From: Arthrobacter sp. V1I9
GTDB lineage: Bacteria > Actinomycetota > Actinomycetes > Actinomycetales > Micrococcaceae
DNA: 64,000 nt
Reading direction: 5' to 3'
NCBI RefSeq assembly: GCF_030817075.1
Contig: NZ_JAUSYU010000001.1
Location: 3,720,001-3,784,000, forward strand
A program made the translations under genes and the position numbers. Shown one piece after another: positions 9,066 to 16,445 of the stretch; position 1 is the stretch's first letter, and every line of letters begins with the position of its first letter. The notes under the pieces are model-generated. The model saw only the letters and a program-made list of their open reading frames with translations, was not told the origin of the DNA and did no database searches.

Positions 9066-9341
9066 ATGACGACCCAAACCCAGAACACGCACACCAGCAC
9101 CGTCCGCAACGCCAATGACATCAAGATCTCGACCCGGACCCTCGAGTTCGCTGTCTACGTCGCTGCAGTGATCGCCACGATCATTACCGCGGCCGTTGTT
9201 GGGGACGACGCCAGCGAAAACGGCGTCGATGTTTTCAACGCCAATGACGCGATGCAGTACATCACTTGGCTCACTGTCGGTCTAATGATCGCCCGCGGCC
9301 TGGCCAAGGCCGGCAACCGCGTCCACAACAACCACGCCTAA
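9066..9341 (+). CDS. small membrane protein of unknown function
   Basis: 91 residues from ATG 9066, well placed behind AAGGAGA. Two membrane segments are visible (about residues 26-48, FAVYVAAVIATIITAAVV, and 67-82, YITWLTVGLMIARGLA), with short charged ends. No family is recognised. It is divergent from the TetR regulator with an operator-like palindrome between, and ends at a strong hairpin, so it is a single-gene unit, likely TetR-controlled. Confidence 0.7.
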   Translation: MTTQTQNTHTSTVRNANDIKISTRTLEFAVYVAAVIATIITAAVVGDDASENGVDVFNANDAMQYITWLTVGLMIARGLAKAGNRVHNNHA

Positions 9342-9377
9342 ACGCGCGCCCTCCCGGCCCCGCCGGGAATGCTGATC

Positions 9378-9409
9378 CTGGCGCAGCATCCACACGGATG
9401 CTGCGCCAG
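9378..9409 (+). terminator. hairpin terminator after small membrane gene
   Basis: Perfect 14-bp stem CTGGCGCAGCATCC / GGATGCTGCGCCAG with a 4-base loop, 37 bases past the stop codon. There is no U-run, as is common in high-GC actinobacteria. Confidence 0.7.
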
Positions 9410-9560
9410 AGTCATCTGCTTCACCTTATGTATTAGCCTGCCGGAGCAACACTGACCTCATGGTCCCGGCAGTACGCTCAATGTCCCGTGCAAGGCATCT
9501 GAGTTTTTAGGCCGCTGTAGCCGAACGGCGGAGATCTGCACCGTAGTGAAAAGAGCCCTC

Positions 9561-9812
9561 ATGGCACATTCACAGTTCGACCAGTTCCTCAGCGAAGCCA
9601 CCTACCTTGACCGGGAGTGCGATTCCACTCTCAACGGGGATTCCCTTTACGGCTTGTACACCAGCTGGTGCTACCTGTCCGGTACCACCCCGAAGGCGGA
9701 GCGCACCTTTTGGGCCGCGATGAACCAGCGCGTCAGCCCCGGCCAGTGCCTGAAGATGAAGGGCCCGGCCGCTGCGGACTACATTCTCTCCAGCTACCAG
9801 GCCGTGGTCTGA
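9561..9812 (+). CDS. small protein, possible winged-helix fold
   Basis: 83 residues from ATG 9561 (a GTG at 9546 adds five residues). The segment LYGLYTSWCYLSGTTPKAER followed by TFWAAM resembles the helix-turn-helix pattern at the C-terminus of D5/P4-type phage primases (LYxxYxxWCxxxGxxPxSxxxF), but nothing else of a primase is present. Eleven bases separate it from the next gene, suggesting cotranscription. Function unknown; DNA binding is a weak inference. Confidence 0.5.
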   Translation: MAHSQFDQFLSEATYLDRECDSTLNGDSLYGLYTSWCYLSGTTPKAERTFWAAMNQRVSPGQCLKMKGPAAADYILSSYQAVV

Positions 9813-9822
9813 ACCTTCGGGC

Positions 9823-10248
9823 ATGACCACATCCTCGAACACCTATATTCCCCGTGAGGCCCATCAGCCACGGGGAAAGCAGCCGTGGTGCGCCGGGTGC
9901 GACACCGACATTTATTTGGCAGTTCAATCCCCAGCCGTTAGCGACTGGCGAACGGGCATTCTCGCCGTCGCCCTCCACTGCTTCAAGTGCCGCCAGTCCA
10001 GAGTCTTTGACACCACCGCAGAACATATCGCCACCGTTCCACCCCGTTCGGCAAAGCCTGAGGACCTGTCTCACTGGAGCGGTGCTCACCTTCACTGCGG
10101 CGAACTCATGAATCTGCCTGGCCCTCGGGCCGAAACCATTTTTCGGACATTTCTCGGCCAGCTTGGCGCTCTGGACACTCTGGCGGCCTTCCTCACCATG
10201 AAGGTCATGCGTTGCCGGTGCGGGTTCCAGGTGGAACTGCCCCGCTAA
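9823..10248 (+). CDS. cysteine-rich small protein, zinc-ribbon-like
   Basis: 141 residues with paired cysteines at WCAGCD, HCFKC, HCGE and RCRCGF, a spacing that suggests one or two zinc ribbons. No named family is recognised. It follows the 83-residue protein directly (11-base gap). The start ATG at 9823 has only a weak ribosome site, consistent with translation from the upstream gene. The 223 bases before the next gene hold nothing recognisable. Confidence 0.5.
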   Translation: MTTSSNTYIPREAHQPRGKQPWCAGCDTDIYLAVQSPAVSDWRTGILAVALHCFKCRQSRVFDTTAEHIATVPPRSAKPEDLSHWSGAHLHCGELMNLPGPRAETIFRTFLGQLGALDTLAAFLTMKVMRCRCGFQVELPR

Positions 10249-10471
10249 CCGCTACCCGCCTGGAGGGCCTCGCCGACGCCCCGGCCCACCAAGGACCCCG
10301 GAAGCATCGTCCATACCGGAAACAGCTAGACACGAGTCCTGCCCCGCCGCAAGCGGCCCGTACTACTGACCGCCACCGCCAAGACATCCGCGAAACGCTG
10401 GTCGACGACCGTTCGGCCCGTAACGATATGCGGGTCGATCAGAAAATCACAGAAAACCCACGGAGCGCGCA

Positions 10472-11371
10472 ATGAGCACTGCACGGACCTTCGACTCAAT
10501 CGTCGTCATTTTCAACCCCAACAGCACCGGTGATGCGCCCAAACTCGCTGAGGAGCTCAAAGCCAGCTTGGGGGACCTACTCCCGTACGCTGTCGACGTC
10601 GAACTCCAACCCACTGCACACGCCGGCCACGCGGTCGAACTTGCCCGTGAAGCAGCGGCCGGCGGCCGCAACGTGCTGGTCGTCTCCGTCAGCGGCGACG
10701 GCGGCTATAACGAGGTGGTGAACGGTGTCATGCAGGCGGGCAACCCGAACGCCGTTTGTGCCGTGAAGGCAGCCGGCAATGCCAACGACCACCGCCGGAC
10801 CACACGCACCCAACCGCTTGAGGCAGCCATCGCCGGCGGCAACGTGCGGCGCATCGACCTCCTGAAGATGACAACAGGCGCGAACGGCCAGGTGCCGGTG
10901 GAATACGCCCACTCCTACATCGGATTCGGCCTGACACCGGTCATGGCCATCGACCTCGAAACAGGCAGTAAAGGCGCCTTGAAGGAGATGTTCTCCGTGA
11001 TACGCACCTTCTCGAAATTCAAACCGTTCGAAATCCGGCAAGCAAACGGCAAACGACGCAAGTTCGACAGTCTCGTCCTGGCCAACATCGCCGAAATGGC
11101 CAAGTACGCCACTCTCAGCGAAGCCAACGACGCCGCCGCCGACGGAAAGTTTGAAGTAGTCATCTTCCCCCACCGGTCAAAGCTCCGCGTGCTGCTGACA
11201 GCGTTGCGGGCCGCCACCCAGGGCCTCGGGGACCAGCCCAGCGTCAGCAGCTACCGGTTCACCACCCTCAAACCCATCCCCTACCAAATCGACGGAGAAG
11301 TAAAATCCGTCGAAGCAAATACCCCGGTCACTATCGAATGTTCACCCGCCGCCCTCGCGACGCTCGGGTAA
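10472..11371 (+). CDS. diacylglycerol/lipid kinase family protein
   Basis: 299 residues. The nucleotide-binding loop SGDGGYNEVVNG (residues 74-85) is the GGDGTxNEV motif of the DAGK catalytic domain; IVVIFNPNSTGD at the start is the first strand and loop, and GFGLTPVMA resembles the later glycine-rich segment. Known role of the family: ATP-dependent phosphorylation of diacylglycerol, sphingosine or other lipids at the membrane. The ribosome site is GGAG eight bases before ATG. It stands upstream of an envelope/stress operon, which fits a membrane lipid role, but substrate is unknown. Confidence 0.85.
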   Translation: MSTARTFDSIVVIFNPNSTGDAPKLAEELKASLGDLLPYAVDVELQPTAHAGHAVELAREAAAGGRNVLVVSVSGDGGYNEVVNGVMQAGNPNAVCAVKAAGNANDHRRTTRTQPLEAAIAGGNVRRIDLLKMTTGANGQVPVEYAHSYIGFGLTPVMAIDLETGSKGALKEMFSVIRTFSKFKPFEIRQANGKRRKFDSLVLANIAEMAKYATLSEANDAAADGKFEVVIFPHRSKLRVLLTALRAATQGLGDQPSVSSYRFTTLKPIPYQIDGEVKSVEANTPVTIECSPAALATLG

Positions 11372-11587
11372 CCGCACAAACAATCCACGTGGCCGGCTTA
11401 GATGCGGGAACCGCCGGCACGGCAGCATGGTTCGGGCACCAGCCCCAAGACCTTGCGAAGTCCTGATACTCCGGGAGGGCTCGGCTATTGCACCGCCCTG
11501 ACGGGGGGGTGCCACAGCCGACCCGTAAACGCCGACGTCACAGGCAGCAAGAGGAAGGCACCGTCCAATGCGCCACCTTGCGTCATA

Positions 11588-11631
11588 GATAGCAAGTGTG
11601 CTTACTATCTAATTAGTAAACATGCTTACTA
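11588..11631. promoter_or_regulatory. paired operators before the holin/DUF3618 operon
   Basis: Two imperfect palindromes lie back to back: 11588-11609, with half-sites GATAGCAAG and CTTACTATC, and 11614-11631, centred on AAACATGCTTACT. Both contain GCTTACTATC. The operon ends in a MarR-family gene, so autoregulation is a reasonable guess. A related half-site, GCTTATTATC, lies at 8945-8954 upstream of the TetR gene. The rest of 11372-11684 shows no gene. Confidence 0.5.
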
Positions 11632-11684
11632 TCAAGCAGAGCGCGCGATCGTCAGCAACAACTGACCATGGAAAGAGGGTAATC

Positions 11685-12527
11685 ATGACCGAAAACCAAT
11701 GGACATCCGTTCCCGGGTCCGCACCAGTGGATCCCAGTCCCGTGACACCGGACTCCCCTGCGTCGAGCAAATCCGAAGCAGTCAAGGATGAGGCAGCCCA
11801 CGTCGCGGGGCAGGCCAAAGAGGCAGCCCAGGGTGTCGCCCAGACTGCCAAGGAGGAAGCTGCAAACATCGCTTCCGAGGCCAAGTCCAGTGCGCAGGAC
11901 CTGCTGTCGCAGGCGAAGTCGGGGCTTTCCAGCCAGGCCGGCACCCAGCAGCAAAAGGCCGCCGAAGGCATCCGGGCGATCTCCAGCCAGCTCCAGAGCA
12001 TGGCTGACGCTCCTGATCAGCCGGGCCTCGCAAGTGACCTGATCCGCCAGGCAGCCCAGCGCTCCGAATCTATTGCTTCCTGGGTCGAGAACAGGGAACC
12101 GGCAGCCATGCTGAGTGAACTGCAGTCCTTCGCCCGCCGCAAGCCGGGCACGTTCCTGCTTCTTGCCGCGGGGGCAGGTATGCTCGCAGGCCGCCTCACC
12201 CGCGGCCTCACTGCAGTGGCCACCGCCCCGGCAACCGACGTTGACGTCCCGCCCCGGCCTGTCCAGCCCCCGGCTACCGAAACGGTCGTCATCGCCGGTA
12301 TCGGGGAGCCCTTCTACGACGAGCCGACCACCCCGTCCACATACACCAGCCCGACGACGCCTGCGGCCAGCCCGCTGGGCAGCCCGGAACTGGTGGACGA
12401 GGAGCCGTGGTCCGGCAACCGGTCAGCTGAGGACCCCCTGGGTGACCCCCGGCTTGCCGCTGATCCGTTCGATGACGATCCGCTCGCCCGGGACCGTCGC
12501 GCCGGCGGGCAGTCAGGCGGACTCTAA
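11685..12527 (+). CDS. helical repeat protein with one membrane segment, envelope/stress operon
   Basis: 280 residues from ATG 11685 (AGAGGGTAATC before it). Residues 25-100 are a long Ala/Lys/Glu amphipathic helix with repeats like EAVKDEAAHVAGQAKEAAQG, similar to LEA/apolipoprotein-type helices. A membrane-like segment (GTFLLLAAGAGMLAGRLTRG) follows near residue 155-175, then a Pro/Asp-rich disordered tail. The stop overlaps the next start (TAATG), so it is translationally coupled to the holin-family gene. Proteins of this kind accompany DUF3618 and holin-3 genes in many actinobacteria. The role is unknown; membrane stabilisation under stress is an inference. Confidence 0.7.
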   Translation: MTENQWTSVPGSAPVDPSPVTPDSPASSKSEAVKDEAAHVAGQAKEAAQGVAQTAKEEAANIASEAKSSAQDLLSQAKSGLSSQAGTQQQKAAEGIRAISSQLQSMADAPDQPGLASDLIRQAAQRSESIASWVENREPAAMLSELQSFARRKPGTFLLLAAGAGMLAGRLTRGLTAVATAPATDVDVPPRPVQPPATETVVIAGIGEPFYDEPTTPSTYTSPTTPAASPLGSPELVDEEPWSGNRSAEDPLGDPRLAADPFDDDPLARDRRAGGQSGGL

Positions 12528-12958
12528 TGAGCAGCCAAATACCCGAGCCCCCGCCAAGTGAGGCGCATGTGAAGGCGGATAACGCGTCGCTGGGTGAGTT
12601 GCTGGGTGATGTCACCCGGGACCTGTCCACCCTGATGCGCCAGGAAGTCGAACTGGCCAAGGCCGAAGTGAAGCAGTCCGCCACCAAGGCAGGCAAAGGC
12701 GGCGGCATGCTCGCCGGCGCCGGCGTCGCCGGGCACTTCGTCCTGGTCTTCCTGTCCCTGGCACTCATGTTCGCCCTGGGCGCGCTGATGCCGCTGGGCT
12801 GGGCCGCCGTGATCGTCGCCGTGATCTGGGGCATCATCGCCGCGGTCCTGGCCTCGATCGGCCGCAAGGAACTCAAACAGATCAAAGGCATCCCCCAGAC
12901 CAGCGAAACCCTTTCCGAGATTCCCCCAACCCTAAAACCAGGTGAGGTAAACCGATGA
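12527..12958 (+). CDS. phage holin family protein (holin superfamily III type)
   Basis: 143 residues. An amphipathic N-terminal helix (LGELLGDVTRDLSTLMRQEV, then ELAKAEVKQSATKAGKG) precedes two membrane helices (about residues 63-87 and 89-111), then a basic helix (GRKELKQIKG). This is the layout of the Phage_holin_3_6 family, which in actinobacteria is a chromosomal membrane protein rather than a lysis protein. It overlaps both neighbours by 1 and 4 bases, showing tight coupling. Confidence 0.85.
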   Translation: MSSQIPEPPPSEAHVKADNASLGELLGDVTRDLSTLMRQEVELAKAEVKQSATKAGKGGGMLAGAGVAGHFVLVFLSLALMFALGALMPLGWAAVIVAVIWGIIAAVLASIGRKELKQIKGIPQTSETLSEIPPTLKPGEVNR

Positions 12959-13617
12959 GCGATAACCCGGACGCAATCCGTGCAGACATTGAAGAAACCC
13001 GCGCCCGCCTGGGCACCAACGTGGACGCGGTCGCCGACAAAGTCACCCCCTCCAACATCGTCCACCGCCAAACCGACAAGGTAAAAGACGCCGTCGTCGG
13101 GGTGAAGGAGAAAATCATGGGAGCAGCAGACACCGCCACCACCACCGTCCAGGACAAGGTCTCCTCCGGCACCGGCCACACCGGGAACGCCCTGCACAGC
13201 ACCGGCGACTCCCTCCACGGGGCCAAGGACAACGTCGCCGCCAAACTCAGCGACGCAGGCACCGCGATCTCGCACGCACCGGACCAGGTCAAAGCCAAAA
13301 CCCAGGGCAACCCCCTGGCCGCCGGCCTGATCGCGTTCGGCGCCGGGATGCTCGTCTCGTCCCTGATCCCGGCCAGCCAAAAGGAACGCGAAGCCGCCCA
13401 GCAGCTCAAAACCGCCGCCGAGCCCCTCGCCGGCAAGGTCACCGACGCGGCCAAGGACATGGTCCAGGACCTGAAGGAACCAGCCCAGGAAGCCATGGAA
13501 AGCGTCAAAGCCACCGCCGCTGACGCCGCCCAAAACGTCAAAGCCGAAGGCCAAAGCGCCGTCACCGACGTCAAAGACCGCGCCACCGACGCCAAGGACA
13601 ACGTCACGAACGCGTGA
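12955..13617 (+). CDS. DUF3618 protein with long amphipathic helix
   Basis: 220 residues. The N-terminus (DAIRADIEETRARLGTNVDA) is a clear DUF3618 start. A Gly/Ala membrane-like segment (LAAGLIAFGAGMLVSSLIPA, about residues 121-140) separates two Lys/Ala/Asp helical regions; the last has 11-residue-like periodicity (VKATAADAAQNVKAEGQSAV). Its start overlaps the holin-family stop by 4 bases and its stop overlaps the MarR start. Function unknown; probably forms a membrane-associated coiled or amphipathic structure with its two upstream partners. Confidence 0.85.
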   Translation: MSDNPDAIRADIEETRARLGTNVDAVADKVTPSNIVHRQTDKVKDAVVGVKEKIMGAADTATTTVQDKVSSGTGHTGNALHSTGDSLHGAKDNVAAKLSDAGTAISHAPDQVKAKTQGNPLAAGLIAFGAGMLVSSLIPASQKEREAAQQLKTAAEPLAGKVTDAAKDMVQDLKEPAQEAMESVKATAADAAQNVKAEGQSAVTDVKDRATDAKDNVTNA

Positions 13618-14288
13618 GCGGCCAGGGAAAGGTTCCCGTGCCGCCCCCCAACCCGGCGGGGCGGCTACCGGACCCGAAGCAAAAGCCGGGGCCGGAGCCG
13701 GAGCAGTTTCACGCCGGCGGCCCCCGGCACATGAATGCTTTGCCGCACCCCGGCCCGGAGCAGTGGGCCACGCACCGGCTCGTCAGCATCGCCGCGCGGC
13801 TTACCGAACGCCGGCTGAACCGGCAACTGGCCCGCCTCAAACTCACGAAGGGCGGACTGGATGCGCTCGAAGCGGTTGCGGAACTGCAACCCGCCACCGC
13901 CACTGATGTCGCGGCCATGCTCTGCGTGAGCAGGCAAAGCCTGGGAAAGGTCCTGCGGCGCCTTCAAGAACTCGGGTTCCTCGCCAAGGAACGCGCAAGG
14001 GATGGCCGAAGCGCCAACATCCGCCTCACCGAAGCCGGTCAGGCTGCCCTCTCCACGGCCGAGGGCCTGGTTCAGGCGCTACCCGAAGCCGACGCCGACG
14101 CTGAGTTCCGCCGCCAACTCGAACAACACATCACCCAACTCAGAAACACCGAGCACTCTTCACTCCCCCGCAGTGGAACCCGCGGGCGCCGCCCCGGTTC
14201 CCTGGGATTCACCCGGACATCACAAGCACACACCCCAATGAGCCAGGAGCACACCAATGACCACAACAAACCGCACGACCGGACCTAA
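13614..14288 (+). CDS. MarR-family regulator with long tails
   Basis: 224 residues. A Pro-rich, probably disordered 50-residue N-terminus is followed by the winged-helix core (residues about 60-150): LTKGGLDALEAVAELQPATA, then AAMLCVSRQSLGKVLRRLQE as recognition helix, and RDGRSANIRLTEAG as the wing. The C-terminal 35 residues are polar and extend into the next gene in another frame (32-base overlap). As the operon's own regulator it may bind the palindromes at 11588-11631 (inference). Confidence 0.85.
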   Translation: MSGQGKVPVPPPNPAGRLPDPKQKPGPEPEQFHAGGPRHMNALPHPGPEQWATHRLVSIAARLTERRLNRQLARLKLTKGGLDALEAVAELQPATATDVAAMLCVSRQSLGKVLRRLQELGFLAKERARDGRSANIRLTEAGQAALSTAEGLVQALPEADADAEFRRQLEQHITQLRNTEHSSLPRSGTRGRRPGSLGFTRTSQAHTPMSQEHTNDHNKPHDRT

Positions 14289-14718
14289 AACAAAACTCCA
14301 AAAAGCAGCCCAGGCAGTAGGCGCGGTCTTCCTGCTGGTGGGAATCCTCGGCTTCATCCCGGGCATCACCAGCAACTACGACACGCTCTCATTCGCCGGA
14401 CACGACTCCGGGGCGCTGCTCCTGGGCATCTTCCAGGTCTCGGTCCTGCACAACATCGTCCACCTCCTCTTCGGCGTCGCGGGGATCCTGATGTCGCGCA
14501 TCAACGACCAGGCGCGGAACTTCCTGCTCTACGGCGGAGTCATCTACCTGATCCTCTGGCTCTACGGACTCATCATCGGCCACGACACCCCCGCCAACTT
14601 CGTCCCCGTCAACAACGCAGACAACTGGCTTCACTTCGTCCTCGGCATCGCCATGATCGCCCTGGCCATCCTGCTCTCCCGCGAAACGTACCGCAGCCGG
14701 GGTGCAACCACCCGTTAA
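14257..14718 (+). CDS. DUF4383 membrane protein
   Basis: 153 residues with four membrane segments (about residues 17-37, 62-82, 90-108, 124-142) and the DUF4383 pattern: AVFLLVGILGFIPG, SVLHNIVHLLFGVAGI, NFLLYGGVIYLILWLYGL, NADNWLHFVLGIAMI. The family is common in actinobacteria and of unknown function. It is the last gene of the operon and is followed by a hairpin. Confidence 0.88.
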   Translation: MTTTNRTTGPKTKLQKAAQAVGAVFLLVGILGFIPGITSNYDTLSFAGHDSGALLLGIFQVSVLHNIVHLLFGVAGILMSRINDQARNFLLYGGVIYLILWLYGLIIGHDTPANFVPVNNADNWLHFVLGIAMIALAILLSRETYRSRGATTR

Positions 14719-14749
14719 GAGCAGAACCACCGGGCTAATCGCCAGGTTC

Positions 14750-14792
14750 AAGAACGGCCTTCGGCAGCCTTCGGCTCCCGGGGGCCGTTCTT
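14750..14792 (+). terminator. hairpin terminator after DUF4383 gene
   Basis: AAGAACGGCC (14750-14759) pairs with GGCCGTTCTT (14783-14792), 32 bases past the stop, ending in TT. It separates this operon from the TerC leader. Confidence 0.75.
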
Positions 14793-14877
14793 ACCTCCAA
14801 GGCAAAGCACCCGCAGCGTAGAACAGTACCTGCAGCGGTGGTGGATAGGGCAGGTGCGCCTGCGTTAGGATTTTCGT

Positions 14878-14983
14878 ATCAAGGGGAGTACTCCCGTCTG
14901 CGATTGACCCGTCACTACGGATGCACCAATGCATCCCGGGTCATCGGTTCCGGTTATGTCCGGGCGGAGGAGACCTTGGCGCC
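14878..14983 (+). promoter_or_regulatory. yybP-ykoY manganese riboswitch
   Basis: The leader contains the conserved GGGGAGTA box (14883-14890) and the GAGACCTTG box (14970-14978). CAAGG (14880-14884) pairs with CCTTG (14974-14978) as P1. Inside, CGATTGACCCG pairs with CGGGTCATCG, enclosing a GGATGC/GCATCC hairpin, giving the expected multi-hairpin layout. This class binds Mn(II) and is known upstream of TerC/Alx genes. Just downstream GGCGC (14978-14982) can pair with GCGCC (15008-15012) around the GGAG ribosome site, suggesting control of translation. Assigned from motif and context by eye. Confidence 0.85.
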
Positions 14984-15016
14984 TATGTCCGACGCCTACC
15001 CTTTGGAGCGCCCCTC

Positions 15017-16102
15017 ATGCAGGTCACACCCCTGATTTGGTTAATCACCATTGCCGTGACGATCCTCTTCTTCGTCTACGAGTTCTTCGCACACGTTCGT
15101 AAACCCCACGAACCGACCATCGGCGAATCGGCCCGCTGGTCCGCCTTCTACATCGGCCTCGCGCTGCTGTTCGGCGTCGGCATCGGAGCGGTCTCGGGCT
15201 GGACGTTCGGCGGCGAGTACTTCGCGGGCTATCTCACCGAGAAGGCCCTGTCGATCGACAACCTCTTCGTCTTCCTCATCGTGATGGCCGGCTTCGCGGT
15301 ACCGAAAAAGTACCAGCAGAAAGTGCTGATGATCGGCATCATCATCGCCCTGATCCTCCGCGGCGGGTTCATCGCCATCGGCGCGGGACTGATCGAGAAC
15401 TTCTCGTGGATCTTCTACCTCTTCGGCGCCCTGCTGCTCGTGCTGGCCTACAAGCAGGCGTTCGGCAGCCACGACTCCAACCCGGCCGACGGCAGGTTCA
15501 TGGGGTTCGTGCGCCGCGTTCTGCCTGTGACCGACGAGTACCACCAGGACAGGCTCACCGTGAAGAAGGGCGGCACGCGGTTCGTCACGCCGATGCTGCT
15601 GACCATCATCGCGATCGGTTTCGTGGACCTCATCTTCGCTGTCGATTCCATCCCCGCGATCTACGGCCTGACCAACGAGGCGTACATCGTCTTCACGGCC
15701 AACGCCTTCGCGCTGATGGGCCTGCGCCAGCTGTTCTTCCTCATCGGCGGACTGCTCGAACGACTGATCTACCTCGCGCAGGGACTCGCCGTCATCCTCG
15801 CGTTCATCGGCGTAAAACTAGTTTTCCATGCCCTGCACGTCAACGAACTGTCCTTCATCAACGGCGGCCAGCCGCTCCTTTGGGCGCCCGAGATCCCCAT
15901 CTGGTTCTCACTGCTGTTCATCGGAATCACCATCGCCGTCGCCACCATCGCGAGCCTGCGCAAGACCCGCGGCGACGCGGAGAAGAACGACCGCCACCAG
16001 GTGGACGGCGAGCAGGTGACCGCAGCTGACGCGAAGGGCCGAAAGGCGGAATCTGACGCCGCCGAGACCACGAGTGCCACAGCAGCGGGGACCGTCAAGT
16101 AG
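15017..16102 (+). CDS. terC: TerC/Alx-family integral membrane protein, probable Mn exporter
   Basis: 361 residues from ATG 15017 (GGAG nine bases before); an in-frame ATG at 14921 lies inside the riboswitch and is rejected. About eight membrane helices carry the family motifs EKALSIDNLFVF and FVDLIFAVDSIPAI, whose acidic residues are thought to bind the metal. A polar 45-residue tail follows. TerC relatives (Alx, YceF, YkoY) export Mn(II) or load secreted metalloproteins, and the Mn riboswitch in front supports that role rather than tellurite resistance. Confidence 0.9.
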   Translation: MQVTPLIWLITIAVTILFFVYEFFAHVRKPHEPTIGESARWSAFYIGLALLFGVGIGAVSGWTFGGEYFAGYLTEKALSIDNLFVFLIVMAGFAVPKKYQQKVLMIGIIIALILRGGFIAIGAGLIENFSWIFYLFGALLLVLAYKQAFGSHDSNPADGRFMGFVRRVLPVTDEYHQDRLTVKKGGTRFVTPMLLTIIAIGFVDLIFAVDSIPAIYGLTNEAYIVFTANAFALMGLRQLFFLIGGLLERLIYLAQGLAVILAFIGVKLVFHALHVNELSFINGGQPLLWAPEIPIWFSLLFIGITIAVATIASLRKTRGDAEKNDRHQVDGEQVTAADAKGRKAESDAAETTSATAAGTVK

Positions 16103-16185
16103 TAGCAGTGCGGGGCTGCGACAGGGGCAGCCGGAGGGAGCAGATGAGTAGCTGAGAAAGATTAGCTGCAAGAGAAAGGAGGCGG

Positions 16186-16305
16186 TCAACGGACAGCGAT
16201 TTGGGTACGCGCGGGTCAGCACGCTTGACCTCGACGACCTGCGGGCTCTGGTCCAGAGTCTCACCCGCAAAGGCGTGCGTGTGGAGTTCGTCAAGGAGAG
16301 CTTTT
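16186..16305 (+). pseudogene. serine resolvase relic, internally deleted
   Basis: The plus frame reads FGYARVSTLD, the N-terminal strand of Tn3-type resolvases with Ser in the YARVS motif, joined directly to LDDLRALVQSLTRKGVRVEF, which normally lies about 60 residues later. The remainder is absent. So the catalytic serine is kept but the domain is gutted. A related relic of the downstream half lies at 35587. A trace of a lost transposon or integrated plasmid at this junction. Confidence 0.75.
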
Positions 16306-16364
16306 GTGCATACGTATACATTTTTTCGGTAAAAGTCTTGTGCGCTCAAATGTATACGTATACA
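16305..16364. promoter_or_regulatory. twin LacI-type operators before the HisD-like operon
   Basis: TGTATACGTATACA (16351-16364) is a perfect palindrome with central CG, and TGCATACGTATACA (16307-16320) matches it at 13 of 14 positions. Centres are 44 bp apart, about four helical turns, and the downstream one is 82 bases before the ATG at 16446. Central-CG palindromes are typical LacI-family operators; a LacI gene closes this cluster at 19448. Confidence 0.65.
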
Positions 16365-16445
16365 GTTGTTGATCAGGCAGACCTGAGTGTCTGGTCCGGG
16401 GCGCTACTAGGGTCGCCCATCAATGACGATGGAAGGTAAATCCTC

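Noticed and set aside
12289..13554. 421-codon minus-strand open frame across the holin and DUF3618 genes
   Set aside because: The plus strand carries three tightly coupled genes with family matches; the antisense frame is a by-product of high GC.
14921..15016. Longer TerC start at the ATG at 14921
   Set aside because: It lies inside the yybP-ykoY riboswitch and would add 32 residues without hydrophobic or conserved character; ATG 15017 has a ribosome site.
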